From: Syntrophaceae bacterium UBA6255
Lineage (GTDB): Bacteria; Desulfobacterota; Syntrophia; Syntrophales; Smithellaceae
NCBI GenBank assembly: GCA_002441205.1
Contig: DJVN01000268.1
Location: 1,575 to 8,667 of the forward strand
DNA length: 7,093 nucleotides
Reading direction: 5' to 3'
This document shows, one piece after another, positions 1 to 5,669 of this stretch. The first letter of the stretch is position 1. Every line of letters starts with the position of its first letter. The translations under genes and the position numbers were made by a program. The notes below the pieces were generated by a model that was not told the DNA's origin, searched no databases, and saw nothing but the letters and a program-made list of their open reading frames with translations.

Positions 1-1130
1 CCAATGATGGCAAATGTTTTATTCGCAATGGTCATTGATTGCTTCAGCGCCAGAATTAATCCAAGCCAATCCGTATTGTAACCGGTCAAACGACCGTTAT
101 GATTGACAATGGTGTTTACCGCCCCTATTTCCAGCGCGTCATAATCAATATCATCCAGATAGTCCATGACCGCTACCTTGAAAGGAATGGTCACACTGGC
201 GCCTCGTATATTCATCCCTTTGATACTTTCTATGGCCTGGCTGATATCCTTCACACAACAGGCACTGTAAGTCTCTTGGATATCCATTTTTTTTAAAGCC
301 GCGTTATGCATCAAAGGAGAAAGACTATGCCCCACGGGATTGCCCAGCAAAACGTAATTTTTCGCAGGAGGATTACACGACGATAAAACTGAAGCCGACA
401 GACCGCTTTTCCCACTGATTAAATTTTTAAATCTATTCATCTGTTGAAATGTAAACTGTCCGGGAGCGGACTGCCGTTCTTGATTGAGTGTTGCAAAGCT
501 CAAGAAATTTCCCATAAAGGGAGCGATAGCGCGGCTGATAACGCCTTTTTCTCCCATACACAGGGAAATTATATTTTGAGACCCCTCCCTGGCATACGAA
601 ATCAGATTTAAAGCGACAAGATTATCTTCAATCCTCCGCGCCGTAGTCACTATTTTAATGACAGCCGGTTGAAACTCAGCGCATTGCTGAAATACTCTTT
701 TTAATTCAGCCAGCGACGGGGTTTCTTTAAAATTATGATGCGAAATAATGAATCGGGTTCTGCTGTTTTTCTTCGCGCATAAAGTTTTCAGTTCATTAAT
801 AGTCTTGCTGCCTTCCGCAAGTTCGATATCTATAAAATCTGCATTCCGTTCAATGGCTTCTTTAAGCAATGCCATCTTTTCTTTCTTATTCCTAACAACG
901 GCATCGGTCCGCTTTACTCCGGCTATGGACGCCGCTTCTTCTTTTCTCCTGCAGGTGACAATGATCTTAATGGTCCTGGAATTTCTGCGAACAATTGAAA
1001 TCAATTCGGCAAGATTTATTCCCCCGATTAAATCCATTCTTAATTCGACACAATCGGCAACTTGACAGCTTCGTTTAATGTCATTCAGCGCTTTTCTACC
1101 GGCGCCGGATGTTATGGGTATGCAAATCAT
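1..1130 (-). CDS. aroDE: Bifunctional 3-dehydroquinate dehydratase (type I) / shikimate dehydrogenase, partial (C-terminus off window)
   Basis: Catalyses steps 3 and 4 of the shikimate pathway: dehydration of 3-dehydroquinate, then NADPH reduction of 3-dehydroshikimate to shikimate, in the cytoplasm. I translated the minus strand from the ATG at 1130; the frame stays open to the edge (376 codons plus 2 nt). Residues about 1-235 are a type I dehydratase: ELR at 29-31, EL at 103-104, SHHNF with the general-base His at 132, the Schiff-base Lys159 in VIKIV, GVISR ending at Arg200, and SAPGQ at 221-225. After a short linker, residues from about 258 are the AroE substrate domain: GNPVGHSLSP (Ser269, Ser271), VTIPFK with catalytic Lys318, GAVNT with Asn339, and GYNTDW with Asp354. 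The frame is cut at AIIG, where the NADP-binding glycine loop should start. The ATG overlaps the pheA stop as ATGA, with only a weak upstream GAGAAG, so translational coupling is likely. A fused DHD/SDH is known from plants and some bacteria. Both domains look intact as far as visible. Confidence 0.95.
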   Translation of the reverse strand, partial: MICIPITSGAGRKALNDIKRSCQVADCVELRMDLIGGINLAELISIVRRNSRTIKIIVTCRRKEEAASIAGVKRTDAVVRNKKEKMALLKEAIERNADFIDIELAEGSKTINELKTLCAKKNSRTRFIISHHNFKETPSLAELKRVFQQCAEFQPAVIKIVTTARRIEDNLVALNLISYAREGSQNIISLCMGEKGVISRAIAPFMGNFLSFATLNQERQSAPGQFTFQQMNRFKNLISGKSGLSASVLSSCNPPAKNYVLLGNPVGHSLSPLMHNAALKKMDIQETYSACCVKDISQAIESIKGMNIRGASVTIPFKVAVMDYLDDIDYDALEIGAVNTIVNHNGRLTGYNTDWLGLILALKQSMTIANKTFAII

Positions 1131-2209
1131 AACGCGTCTTCGCTTCTCGGGTATGAACCCAGAATTTTCAAAAAAGTGGTTTTCTTCTTCAGTTCCTTAA
1201 GACAGCCCTTGACATGGTTGTCGGTGATATGACCGATCATATCCACAAAAAAGCTGTATTCCCATAATTTATCCTTTACGGGATGTGATTCTATTTTTGC
1301 CAGATTAATTTTTCGCCGGGCAAAAGAAGACAACGCACTGTGCAGAGAACCGGGAGAATGAGGCGTTGCAAAAATCAGCGACGTCTTATCATCACCGGTA
1401 ACTTTGCTTTCTCCCCTGCCGATAACCAGAAAACGCGTCATGTTGGAAGAATTGTCTTCAATACCCTCGGCAAGAAGCTCTACCCCGTAGATTTTACCAG
1501 CCAGTGAACTTCCGATGGCCGCCTCGCTTTTCTTTCCCTTGACCATTTGAACAGCTGCGGCAGTGCTTTCTACCTCGCTTAAAACACAGTTAGGGAAATT
1601 GGTCTTGAGCCATACCTGGCACTGGGATAGAGCCTGCGGATGAGAATATATTTTTTTAATATCTTTCATGTTTTTTGCCGAAGAAATAAGACACTGGCTG
1701 ATCCGCAGATAAATTTCCGCTCGTATTTTCAAAGGCGTTGTAATCAGCCGATCCAGTGTTACATTGACCGATCCTTCCAGAGAATTTTCCACGGGAACAA
1801 GTCCCCAGTCTATCGATTCCTTCTCCACTTCGTCAAAAACACGGGATATGCCGGTCTGAGGGAAAAATCGGCTGGACTCACCGAAATGCAAACGCGCCGC
1901 CAGGTGAGAAAACGAAGCTTCCGGACCAAGAAAAGCAATCGTCATCGGTTTCTGTAATTCGCGTGAGGACGAAATAATTTCCCGGAAAATTGTTGTTAAC
2001 GCTTTTTGCGAAAGAGGCCCCGCATTGAGTTCCTGTAAATAATTGTGAACCCTGGCTTCCTGTGACGGGTCATACACCTGAATTCCACCTTCACCTTTAA
2101 CTTTGCCTATGTGAACGGATACGCGCGCCCGCTCATTCAAAAGCCTGACAAGTTCTTTGTCTTTTTCTTTAATTTTTTCTCTCAAAACCTCCAATTTGCC
2201 CGTTGTCAT
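1127..2209 (-). CDS. pheA: Chorismate mutase / prephenate dehydratase (P-protein) with ACT domain
   Basis: Converts chorismate to prephenate and then to phenylpyruvate, the committed route to phenylalanine. The 360 residues have the classical three-part layout. An AroQ chorismate mutase spans about 1-88, with likely active-site residues Arg10, Arg27, Lys38, Asp47, Glu51, Ser82 and Gln86 by alignment from memory to the E. coli enzyme. The prephenate dehydratase domain spans about 89-265: GPEASFS at 95-101, VPVENSLEGSV at 138-148, SHPQALSQC at 189-197, and the catalytic NMTRF at 256-260. The ACT domain spans about 276-355. Its usual phenylalanine-binding ESRP motif reads ESHP at 307-310, and the GALV region reads GSLH. 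The start at 2209 overlaps the aroB stop by 4 nt (ATGA). It has its own strong Shine-Dalgarno, GAGGAG at 2218-2223, 8 nt upstream inside aroB. Length is close to other P-proteins and I see no sign of disruption. Confidence 0.97.
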   Translation of the reverse strand: MTTGKLEVLREKIKEKDKELVRLLNERARVSVHIGKVKGEGGIQVYDPSQEARVHNYLQELNAGPLSQKALTTIFREIISSSRELQKPMTIAFLGPEASFSHLAARLHFGESSRFFPQTGISRVFDEVEKESIDWGLVPVENSLEGSVNVTLDRLITTPLKIRAEIYLRISQCLISSAKNMKDIKKIYSHPQALSQCQVWLKTNFPNCVLSEVESTAAAVQMVKGKKSEAAIGSSLAGKIYGVELLAEGIEDNSSNMTRFLVIGRGESKVTGDDKTSLIFATPHSPGSLHSALSSFARRKINLAKIESHPVKDKLWEYSFFVDMIGHITDNHVKGCLKELKKKTTFLKILGSYPRSEDAL

Positions 2210-3300
2210 TGTTTCATCTCCTCAATTACAGCCGCAATAAGATTGTGATCAATTTTTCCATCGATAAAAGGCATTCCTATTTTTTTCAACAGAACAAAAT
2301 TAATGATGCCGCCTTTTCTTTTCTTATCCATTTTCAGTTTCGCGATAATTTTCTCGGTATCAAGCGATTTTGGTATTTTAACGGGAAGTCCCGCTTTCCC
2401 GATAAGGGTTTCAATTCTTTTTGTTTCGTTGCTTTTCAGATATCCTTTCTTTTCCGAAATTCTCGCCGCGGCAACCATGCCCATCGCTACACCTTCTCCA
2501 TGCGTTATAGAAAATTTTGACATGGCTTCCAGGGCGTGCCCCAAGGTGTGACCGAAATTAAGAATGCGACGCAAACCATGGTCTTTCTCGTCAATTTCGA
2601 CAACAGACTTTTTGATCTGGCAGCAGTTTTCCACCACACTCAGCAAGAACTTCGGATCTTTTGTTCTCAGGGCATCGATATTGGCTTCCAGATTGGAAAA
2701 CATTTTTTCATCATCAATAATTCCGTACTTTATAATCTCCGCCAACCCATTATTGAATTCTTTTTCAGGCAAAGTTTCCAGAAAGCTCAAATTAACAAAT
2801 ACTGCACCCGGCTGATAAAAAGTCCCCAGCAGATTTTTTCCGAAAGAAAAATCGACCCCTGTTTTACCGCCAATGCTGCTGTCGACCTGCGCAACCAGTG
2901 TCGTCGGAATTTGAATGTAAGGAACAGAGCGCATAAAGATGGATGCAACAAAACCGGCGATATCACCGACAACACCCCCTCCCAAAGCGATCAGACAGGT
3001 TTCCCGGTCCGCTCCTGATTCCATTAATTTACCCGCGATTTCCAAAACCGTATTGATATTTTTGGAAGCCTCTCCCGCGGGAAATTCAATGATCGATGCG
3101 TTGAGTCCAATGTCTTTTAAAGCATGAATAAATTTTTTACCATAGAGCATTCCTACGCCATTATCGGTAATCACAACATATCTTCCCGCTTTATGATCCT
3201 TGGCGATAAGAAGGGTTATCCGGTCCAATATGTCCTTGCCGATTCGTATTTCATACGATGATGAACTTTTTTTATCCAGATTAACTTTTACTGTACGCAT
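2206..3300 (-). CDS. aroB: 3-dehydroquinate synthase
   Basis: Cyclises DAHP to 3-dehydroquinate, the second shikimate-pathway step; a cytoplasmic enzyme dependent on NAD and a divalent metal. The 364-residue product matches the usual family length. The N-terminal Rossmann-like part carries GEASK at 76-80, the NAD-binding GGGVVGDIAGFVAS at 107-120, PTTLVAQVDSSIGGKTGVD at 132-150 and KNLLG at 155-159. The C-terminal part carries the metal ligands Glu188 (GLAEIIKYG), His251 (NFGHTLGHALE) and His267 (THGEG), plus conserved Arg244, Asn248 and His255. The ATG at 3300 is preceded by AAGGA at about 9-nt spacing. It follows aroF by 34 nt without a visible terminator and overlaps pheA by 4 nt, so it is an internal operon gene. 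No key residue is missing. Confidence 0.98.
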   Translation of the reverse strand: MRTVKVNLDKKSSSSYEIRIGKDILDRITLLIAKDHKAGRYVVITDNGVGMLYGKKFIHALKDIGLNASIIEFPAGEASKNINTVLEIAGKLMESGADRETCLIALGGGVVGDIAGFVASIFMRSVPYIQIPTTLVAQVDSSIGGKTGVDFSFGKNLLGTFYQPGAVFVNLSFLETLPEKEFNNGLAEIIKYGIIDDEKMFSNLEANIDALRTKDPKFLLSVVENCCQIKKSVVEIDEKDHGLRRILNFGHTLGHALEAMSKFSITHGEGVAMGMVAAARISEKKGYLKSNETKRIETLIGKAGLPVKIPKSLDTEKIIAKLKMDKKRKGGIINFVLLKKIGMPFIDGKIDHNLIAAVIEEMKQ

Positions 3301-3334
3301 TTCTCTGATTCCTTTTTGACCTTGACCAGTCGTT

Positions 3335-4345
3335 TTAATGTCTCATAACCGACGTAATCGCTCTTAATTCATCCATCAACTGATAAAACTTTTCCGGCTT
3401 GAGAGATTGCGCTCCATCGGAAACAGCTTTTTCCGGTTCGGGATGAACTTCCACGATGATGCCGTCCGCACCTACGGCAGCCGCCGCGCGGGACAGGGGT
3501 ATCACATATCTCCAATTACCCGACGCATGGCTGGGATCAACAATAACCGGTAAATGCGTCAAACCTTTTAGCACGGGGACAGCACTTAAATCCAGCGTGT
3601 TTCTCGTCGCTGTTTCAAATGTTCTGATGCCGCGTTCGCAAAGAATGACGTTGGAATTGCCCTCGGAAAGAATATATTCGGCCGACATCAGCAGTTCTTC
3701 AATCGTGGTACTCATTCCTCTTTTTAAAAGCACCGGTTTTCGTGAATGACCGACTTTTTTCAGCAGGGCAAAATTCTGGACATTGCGCGCGCCAATCTGC
3801 AGCATATCAGTGTATAATTCCACAAGATCCACATCCGCCGGATTCACGACTTCGGTCACCGTCGGCAGGCCTGTTTTAGAACTTACCTCCTTTAAGATTT
3901 TCAAACCTTCTTCCTCCATGCCCTGAAAACTGTAAGGTGACGTGCGTGGTTTAAATGCGCCACCTCTGAGGATTTTCGCTCCTCCCTTTTTAGCTATATA
4001 GGCTGATTGCAGGAGCTGTTCTTCGCTTTCAATCGCGCATGGTCCCGCTATGACGACAAATTCAGGTCCTCCGATTTTAATCGAACCGACAATAACTTCG
4101 GTATTGCCTTCGTGCGATTCCCGGCTGGCGAGTTTATATGGTTTTAAAATAGGCATTGTTTTTTCTACTCCCGGCAACGTTTCAGCATACTTAAGAATTT
4201 CCTTATTGCGGTTGTCTCCAATCGCTCCGATGATAGTTCTTTCCACGCCTCTTGAAGGGTGCGCCTTATATCCAACCGATTCAATCCAACGAATAATCTC
4301 CTCTATTTGCTTTTCGGTAGCCTGATTTTTCATGACAATGATCAT
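3335..4345 (-). CDS. aroF: 3-deoxy-7-phosphoheptulonate (DAHP) synthase, type I-beta with N-terminal ferredoxin-like regulatory domain
   Basis: Condenses phosphoenolpyruvate with erythrose-4-phosphate to DAHP, the entry step of the shikimate pathway. The 336-residue protein resembles the Thermotoga maritima enzyme end to end. A ferredoxin-like domain covers about 1-70 (GVERTIIGAIGD at 33-44), the part that binds Tyr/Phe for feedback inhibition in that homologue. A short linker leads to the TIM barrel from about 95. Visible barrel motifs are AGPCAIES (metal ligand Cys103), GGAFKPRTSPYSFQG at 128-142, QIGARNVQNF at 183-192, LKRGMS at 207-212, ERGIRTFE at 237-244, DPSHASG with His273, EVHPEPEKA with Glu299, and SDG with Asp310. 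The start at 4345 is fixed by a strong CAGGAGG 5 nt upstream. It lies 29 nt after the aldolase gene and 34 nt before aroB. Allosteric control is likely in addition to the leader attenuator, but the effector here is inferred. Confidence 0.98.
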   Translation of the reverse strand: MIIVMKNQATEKQIEEIIRWIESVGYKAHPSRGVERTIIGAIGDNRNKEILKYAETLPGVEKTMPILKPYKLASRESHEGNTEVIVGSIKIGGPEFVVIAGPCAIESEEQLLQSAYIAKKGGAKILRGGAFKPRTSPYSFQGMEEEGLKILKEVSSKTGLPTVTEVVNPADVDLVELYTDMLQIGARNVQNFALLKKVGHSRKPVLLKRGMSTTIEELLMSAEYILSEGNSNVILCERGIRTFETATRNTLDLSAVPVLKGLTHLPVIVDPSHASGNWRYVIPLSRAAAAVGADGIIVEVHPEPEKAVSDGAQSLKPEKFYQLMDELRAITSVMRH

Positions 4346-4350
4346 GAGTG

Positions 4351-4357
4351 CCTCCTG
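4351..4357 (-). promoter_or_regulatory. Ribosome binding site of aroF
   Basis: CAGGAGG on the minus strand, 5 nt before the ATG at 4345. It selects this start over the in-frame Met five codons further in. It lies in the 29-nt gap after the aldolase gene. Confidence 0.85.
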
Positions 4358-4374
4358 AAAAATAATATATTTTA

Positions 4375-5340
4375 TTAATCTTCAACTTCCACTTCGGTAA
4401 GCCCTTCGTAAAATTTAAGAAAAGCCAATTTTTCTTTTTCGTTTTTGCTTTCTGCAAGTTTAATTGCCACATCCGGATGACGATTCAAAATTCCGGTTAT
4501 CATATACGGAATGGAATAGCCCCAATAAATCTCCCTGGTCAGCGGCATGATGTCTTTGCTGATGACGTCCAAGAGCGGCCGAATATCGAATTTCGGATTT
4601 TTTAGAAAACTTATCAAAAGTTCCAGCGGACAGTTTCCGGCGGCGCGCCCTAGACCGTATAAAGTTCCATCAAGATAATTGGCTCCCCGGATAATACCGG
4701 CGATGGTATTGGCAAATCCGAGCTGCTGATGATTATGGCAATGAATTCCAACTTCTTTGCTCTTCAGATACTTTTTATATTTATCGATATAGAAGTCAAT
4801 GTCCTCGCTGTAAAGCGCTCCAAAACTGTCAACAACGTAGCATGCTGAAATTTTGGTTTCCTCTTCTATCTGCTGAAGCGCCTCGTCCAGTTCCCGCTCG
4901 AGAGCCACGGAAATAGACATTATATTAATCGTGGCTTCATAACCTTTATCGGTTGCGTTGTTTGCCAGCCTGATCGCCTTATCAACATCCTTTACATACG
5001 TGGCCACCCGAATCACATCCACAACGCTTTTTTCTTTCGGTAATATGTCCTCGGCAATTGCTTTATGAGCGTCCTGCATAATGGCTATTTTCGTCGTTTC
5101 CGATTTATTGCCGTCCACAATTCTCATCAAATTTTCTTCATCGCAAAATCGCCATGGACCGTACTCATCCACGGAAAACATCTTTTTGCTGTTTCGGTAG
5201 CCGATTTCGACAATGTCTATGCCGGCGGCGCAAGAGGCTTTGTATACATTTTTTACGGTATCGAATGAAAAATTTGATTTATTCATCAATCCACCATCTC
5301 TAATTGTACAATCAATTACCTTAATTTGCGGTCTAAACAT
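4375..5340 (-). CDS. HMGL-like / DRE-TIM metallolyase family aldolase, substrate unknown
   Basis: A 321-residue protein of the DRE-TIM metallolyase superfamily (HMG-CoA lyase, isopropylmalate synthase, 4-hydroxy-2-oxovalerate aldolase). The first strand carries DCTIRDGG at 10-17 (metal-binding Asp10, catalytic Arg14). A late strand carries GIHCHNHQQLG at 198-208 with the metal-binding HxH (His200, His202). YGLGRAAGNCPLELL at 228-242 is the glycine loop seen in 4-hydroxy-2-oxovalerate aldolases, its closest resemblance by eye. The tail from about 265 (YWGYSIPYMITGILNRHP) is helical, and I cannot name its function. No regulatory LeuA-type dimer domain is present. The family predicts a metal-dependent aldol cleavage or condensation involving pyruvate or an acyl-CoA; the actual substrate is unknown. 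I chose the start at 5340 (AAGGGG 10 nt upstream). An in-frame ATG at 5448 would add 36 residues, but that stretch encodes two terminator hairpins. It is the first gene of the aro operon, directly under the aromatic attenuator, which suggests a linked function. Confidence 0.88.
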   Translation of the reverse strand: MFRPQIKVIDCTIRDGGLMNKSNFSFDTVKNVYKASCAAGIDIVEIGYRNSKKMFSVDEYGPWRFCDEENLMRIVDGNKSETTKIAIMQDAHKAIAEDILPKEKSVVDVIRVATYVKDVDKAIRLANNATDKGYEATINIMSISVALERELDEALQQIEEETKISACYVVDSFGALYSEDIDFYIDKYKKYLKSKEVGIHCHNHQQLGFANTIAGIIRGANYLDGTLYGLGRAAGNCPLELLISFLKNPKFDIRPLLDVISKDIMPLTREIYWGYSIPYMITGILNRHPDVAIKLAESKNEKEKLAFLKFYEGLTEVEVED

Positions 5341-5350
5341 TTTTTTATTT

Positions 5351-5356
5351 CCCCTT
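5351..5356 (-). promoter_or_regulatory. Ribosome binding site of the HMGL-like aldolase gene
   Basis: AAGGGG on the minus strand, 10 nt before the ATG at 5340. It lies just downstream of the second leader terminator and supports 5340 as the start over the in-frame ATG at 5448. Confidence 0.65.
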
Positions 5357-5377
5357 CGTAAAATTTTTATGAAAATT

Positions 5378-5409
5378 AAAAAGCCAGAGCGTTTTTTACG
5401 CCCCGGCTT
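5378..5409 (-). terminator. Rho-independent terminator 2 in the aro operon leader
   Basis: On the minus strand the arm AGCCGGGGCG (5408-5399) pairs with CGCTCTGGCT (5391-5382) over 10 bp including two G-U wobbles, extended by an A-U pair (5409/5381). The loop is the 7-nt TAAAAAA. The stem runs into a T-rich tract (TTTTT, AA, TTTT). It sits directly after terminator 1 and only about 40 nt before the first structural gene. Transcription must pass it to express the operon, so it is either part of the attenuator or leaky. See the separate entry for an alternative pairing that would disrupt it. Confidence 0.8.
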
Positions 5410-5432
5410 AAAAAAAAGAAAAGCCATGGGCG
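5399..5432 (-). promoter_or_regulatory. Candidate second antiterminator: terminator 1 3' arm pairs with terminator 2 5' arm
   Basis: By eye, CGCCC (5432-5428) can pair with GGGCG (5403-5399), and GGCT (5425-5422) with AGCC (5408-5405). An AU/G internal loop separates the two helices, and one more U-A pair (5421/5409) is possible. The loop would be the U-tract of terminator 1. This structure uses the 3' arm of terminator 1 and the 5' arm of terminator 2, so it excludes both terminators. It is not followed by a T-run, so it would not terminate. The complementarity is directly visible; its use in the cell is inferred. Confidence 0.45.
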
Positions 5433-5451
5433 CTTTCGATCTACCCATGGC
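5410..5451 (-). terminator. Rho-independent terminator 1 (attenuator terminator) in the aro operon leader
   Basis: A perfect 8-bp stem, GCCATGGG (5451-5444) with CCCATGGC (5430-5423), extendable by G-U pairs at both ends. The loop is 13 nt, and the stem is followed by TTTTCTTTTTTTT (5422-5410). It starts about 20 nt after the leader-peptide stop, where an attenuator terminator would be expected. Its 5' arm and loop are complementary to a segment inside the leader ORF. Confidence 0.9.
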
Positions 5452-5503
5452 CGTTTTGGTTTAATTTACCTTAACGAGTCCTCCTCAGCGACGGGCAGAC
5501 CGA
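5436..5503 (-). promoter_or_regulatory. Candidate antiterminator (segment 2 : segment 3 pairing)
   Basis: Segment 2, UCGGUCUGCCCGU (5503-5491, leader codons 22-26), pairs with segment 3, AUGGGUAGAUCGA (5448-5436), over 13 contiguous base pairs including three G-U wobbles. After one C-C mismatch, GCUG (5489-5486) can pair with CGGC (5453-5450) for four more. Segment 3 contains most of the terminator 1 5' arm, so the two structures exclude each other. Segment 2 begins four nt after the last aromatic codon, where a ribosome stalled on codons 12-16 would leave it free. The pairing was read by eye without energy calculation. Confidence 0.7.
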
Positions 5504-5566
5504 TGTAAAATAGGTATAAAACCAATAACCATAAGAATTAATATTTACATTCAGTTTTCTGTCCAT
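5471..5566 (-). CDS. Aromatic-rich leader peptide of the aro operon attenuator (31 aa)
   Basis: A short ORF starting ATG GAC AGA and ending CGT TAA, encoding 31 residues. Residues 11-20 read SYGYWFYTYF: four Tyr, two Phe and one Trp in nine consecutive codons (12-20; 5533-5507). It has a Shine-Dalgarno AGGA (5578-5575) 8 nt before the ATG and lies about 23 nt after the predicted transcription start. Its stop precedes terminator 1 by about 20 nt. A cluster of codons for the end products of the downstream pathway is the hallmark of ribosome-mediated attenuation, as in trpL and pheL. The peptide itself is probably without function; its translation senses charged tRNA-Tyr, tRNA-Phe and tRNA-Trp. 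The rest of the peptide is basic and unremarkable (ending RRTR). Tyr dominance suggests tyrosine supply has the greatest weight, which is inference. Confidence 0.9.
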   Translation of the reverse strand: MDRKLNVNINSYGYWFYTYFTSVCPSLRRTR

Positions 5567-5568
5567 CG
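5489..5568 (-). promoter_or_regulatory. Candidate anti-antiterminator (segment 1 : segment 2 pairing)
   Basis: Segment 1, CGAUGGACAGA (5568-5558), spans the leader start codon and pairs with segment 2, UCUGCCCGUCG (5499-5489), at 10 of 11 positions (one A-C mismatch, one G-U). Forming this helix would free segment 3 for terminator 1 and would cover the leader start codon. Segment 1 lies about 25 nt upstream of the first control codon, so a stalled ribosome may not cover it directly; this is the weakest part of the model. An alternative local hairpin, GUCUGCC (5500-5494) with GGAGGAC (5485-5479) with one mismatch, could play the same part. Confidence 0.5.
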
Positions 5569-5595
5569 TGAAAATCCTGCTTTTTATTATGTAGA

Positions 5596-5624
5596 TTCAT
5601 AATGAAACTGTAAAAGTTTGTCAA
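5596..5624 (-). promoter_or_regulatory. Sigma70-type promoter of the aro operon
   Basis: TTGACA (5624-5619), a 17-nt spacer, then TATGAA (5601-5596): a consensus -35 box at ideal spacing and a near-consensus -10. The transcript should start near 5590-5588, about 23 nt before the leader ATG. The stretch just upstream (about 5625-5645) is A/T-rich with A- and T-runs and could act as an UP element. It lies in the gap between the TPR gene and the leader. Confidence 0.85.
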
Positions 5625-5669
5625 GAGAAAATTTTGTTTTTTTCAAGAACCTAAAAAAAATGATCAAAC
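5625..5669 (-). other. Short spacer after the TPR gene
   Basis: Forty-five A/T-rich bases between the TPR gene stop and the aro -35 box. It contains TGATCA followed by eight Ts, which is too weak a stem to call a terminator. No gene is seen here. Confidence 0.5.

Larger units (their letters stand above)
5378..5590 (-). ncRNA. Aromatic amino acid attenuator leader RNA (whole element)
   Basis: The untranslated leader of the aro operon. In order it holds the leader-peptide ORF with its aromatic codon cluster, competing segments 1, 2 and 3, terminator 1, and terminator 2. Predicted logic: when aromatic aminoacyl-tRNAs are short, ribosomes stall on codons 12-20, segment 2 pairs with segment 3, terminator 1 fails, and the freed 3' arm can block terminator 2. 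When they are plentiful, terminator 1 forms. All parts are visible in the sequence; the mechanism is inferred from known attenuators. It occupies nearly all of the gap of about 330 nt between the TPR gene and the aldolase gene. Confidence 0.8.

Noticed and set aside
2536..3018. Plus-strand open frame of 160 codons inside aroB, plus several other plus-strand frames (748-1065, 1640-1957, 3456-3749)
   Set aside because: They lie opposite well-conserved aro genes, carry no recognisable motifs and no convincing ribosome sites; they are antisense shadows.
5341..5448. In-frame N-terminal extension of the aldolase from an ATG at 5448 (36 extra residues)
   Set aside because: The stretch encodes two overlapping terminator hairpins with U-tracts, has no good Shine-Dalgarno and gives a basic, low-complexity peptide. 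The family motif DCTIRDGG normally lies near the N-terminus, matching the start at 5340.
5479..5500. Local hairpin GUCUGCC / GGAGGAC as the main attenuator switch
   Set aside because: It has a mismatch and a wobble and would be covered by the ribosome finishing the leader ORF. The longer 2:3 pairing with terminator 1 is more convincing, so I mention it only as an alternative.
5341..5590. T-box riboswitch or TRAP-binding leader controlling the aro operon
   Set aside because: I see no T-box AGGGUGG-type antiterminator motif and no regular series of GAG/UAG triplets. The aromatic-rich leader ORF explains the region better.
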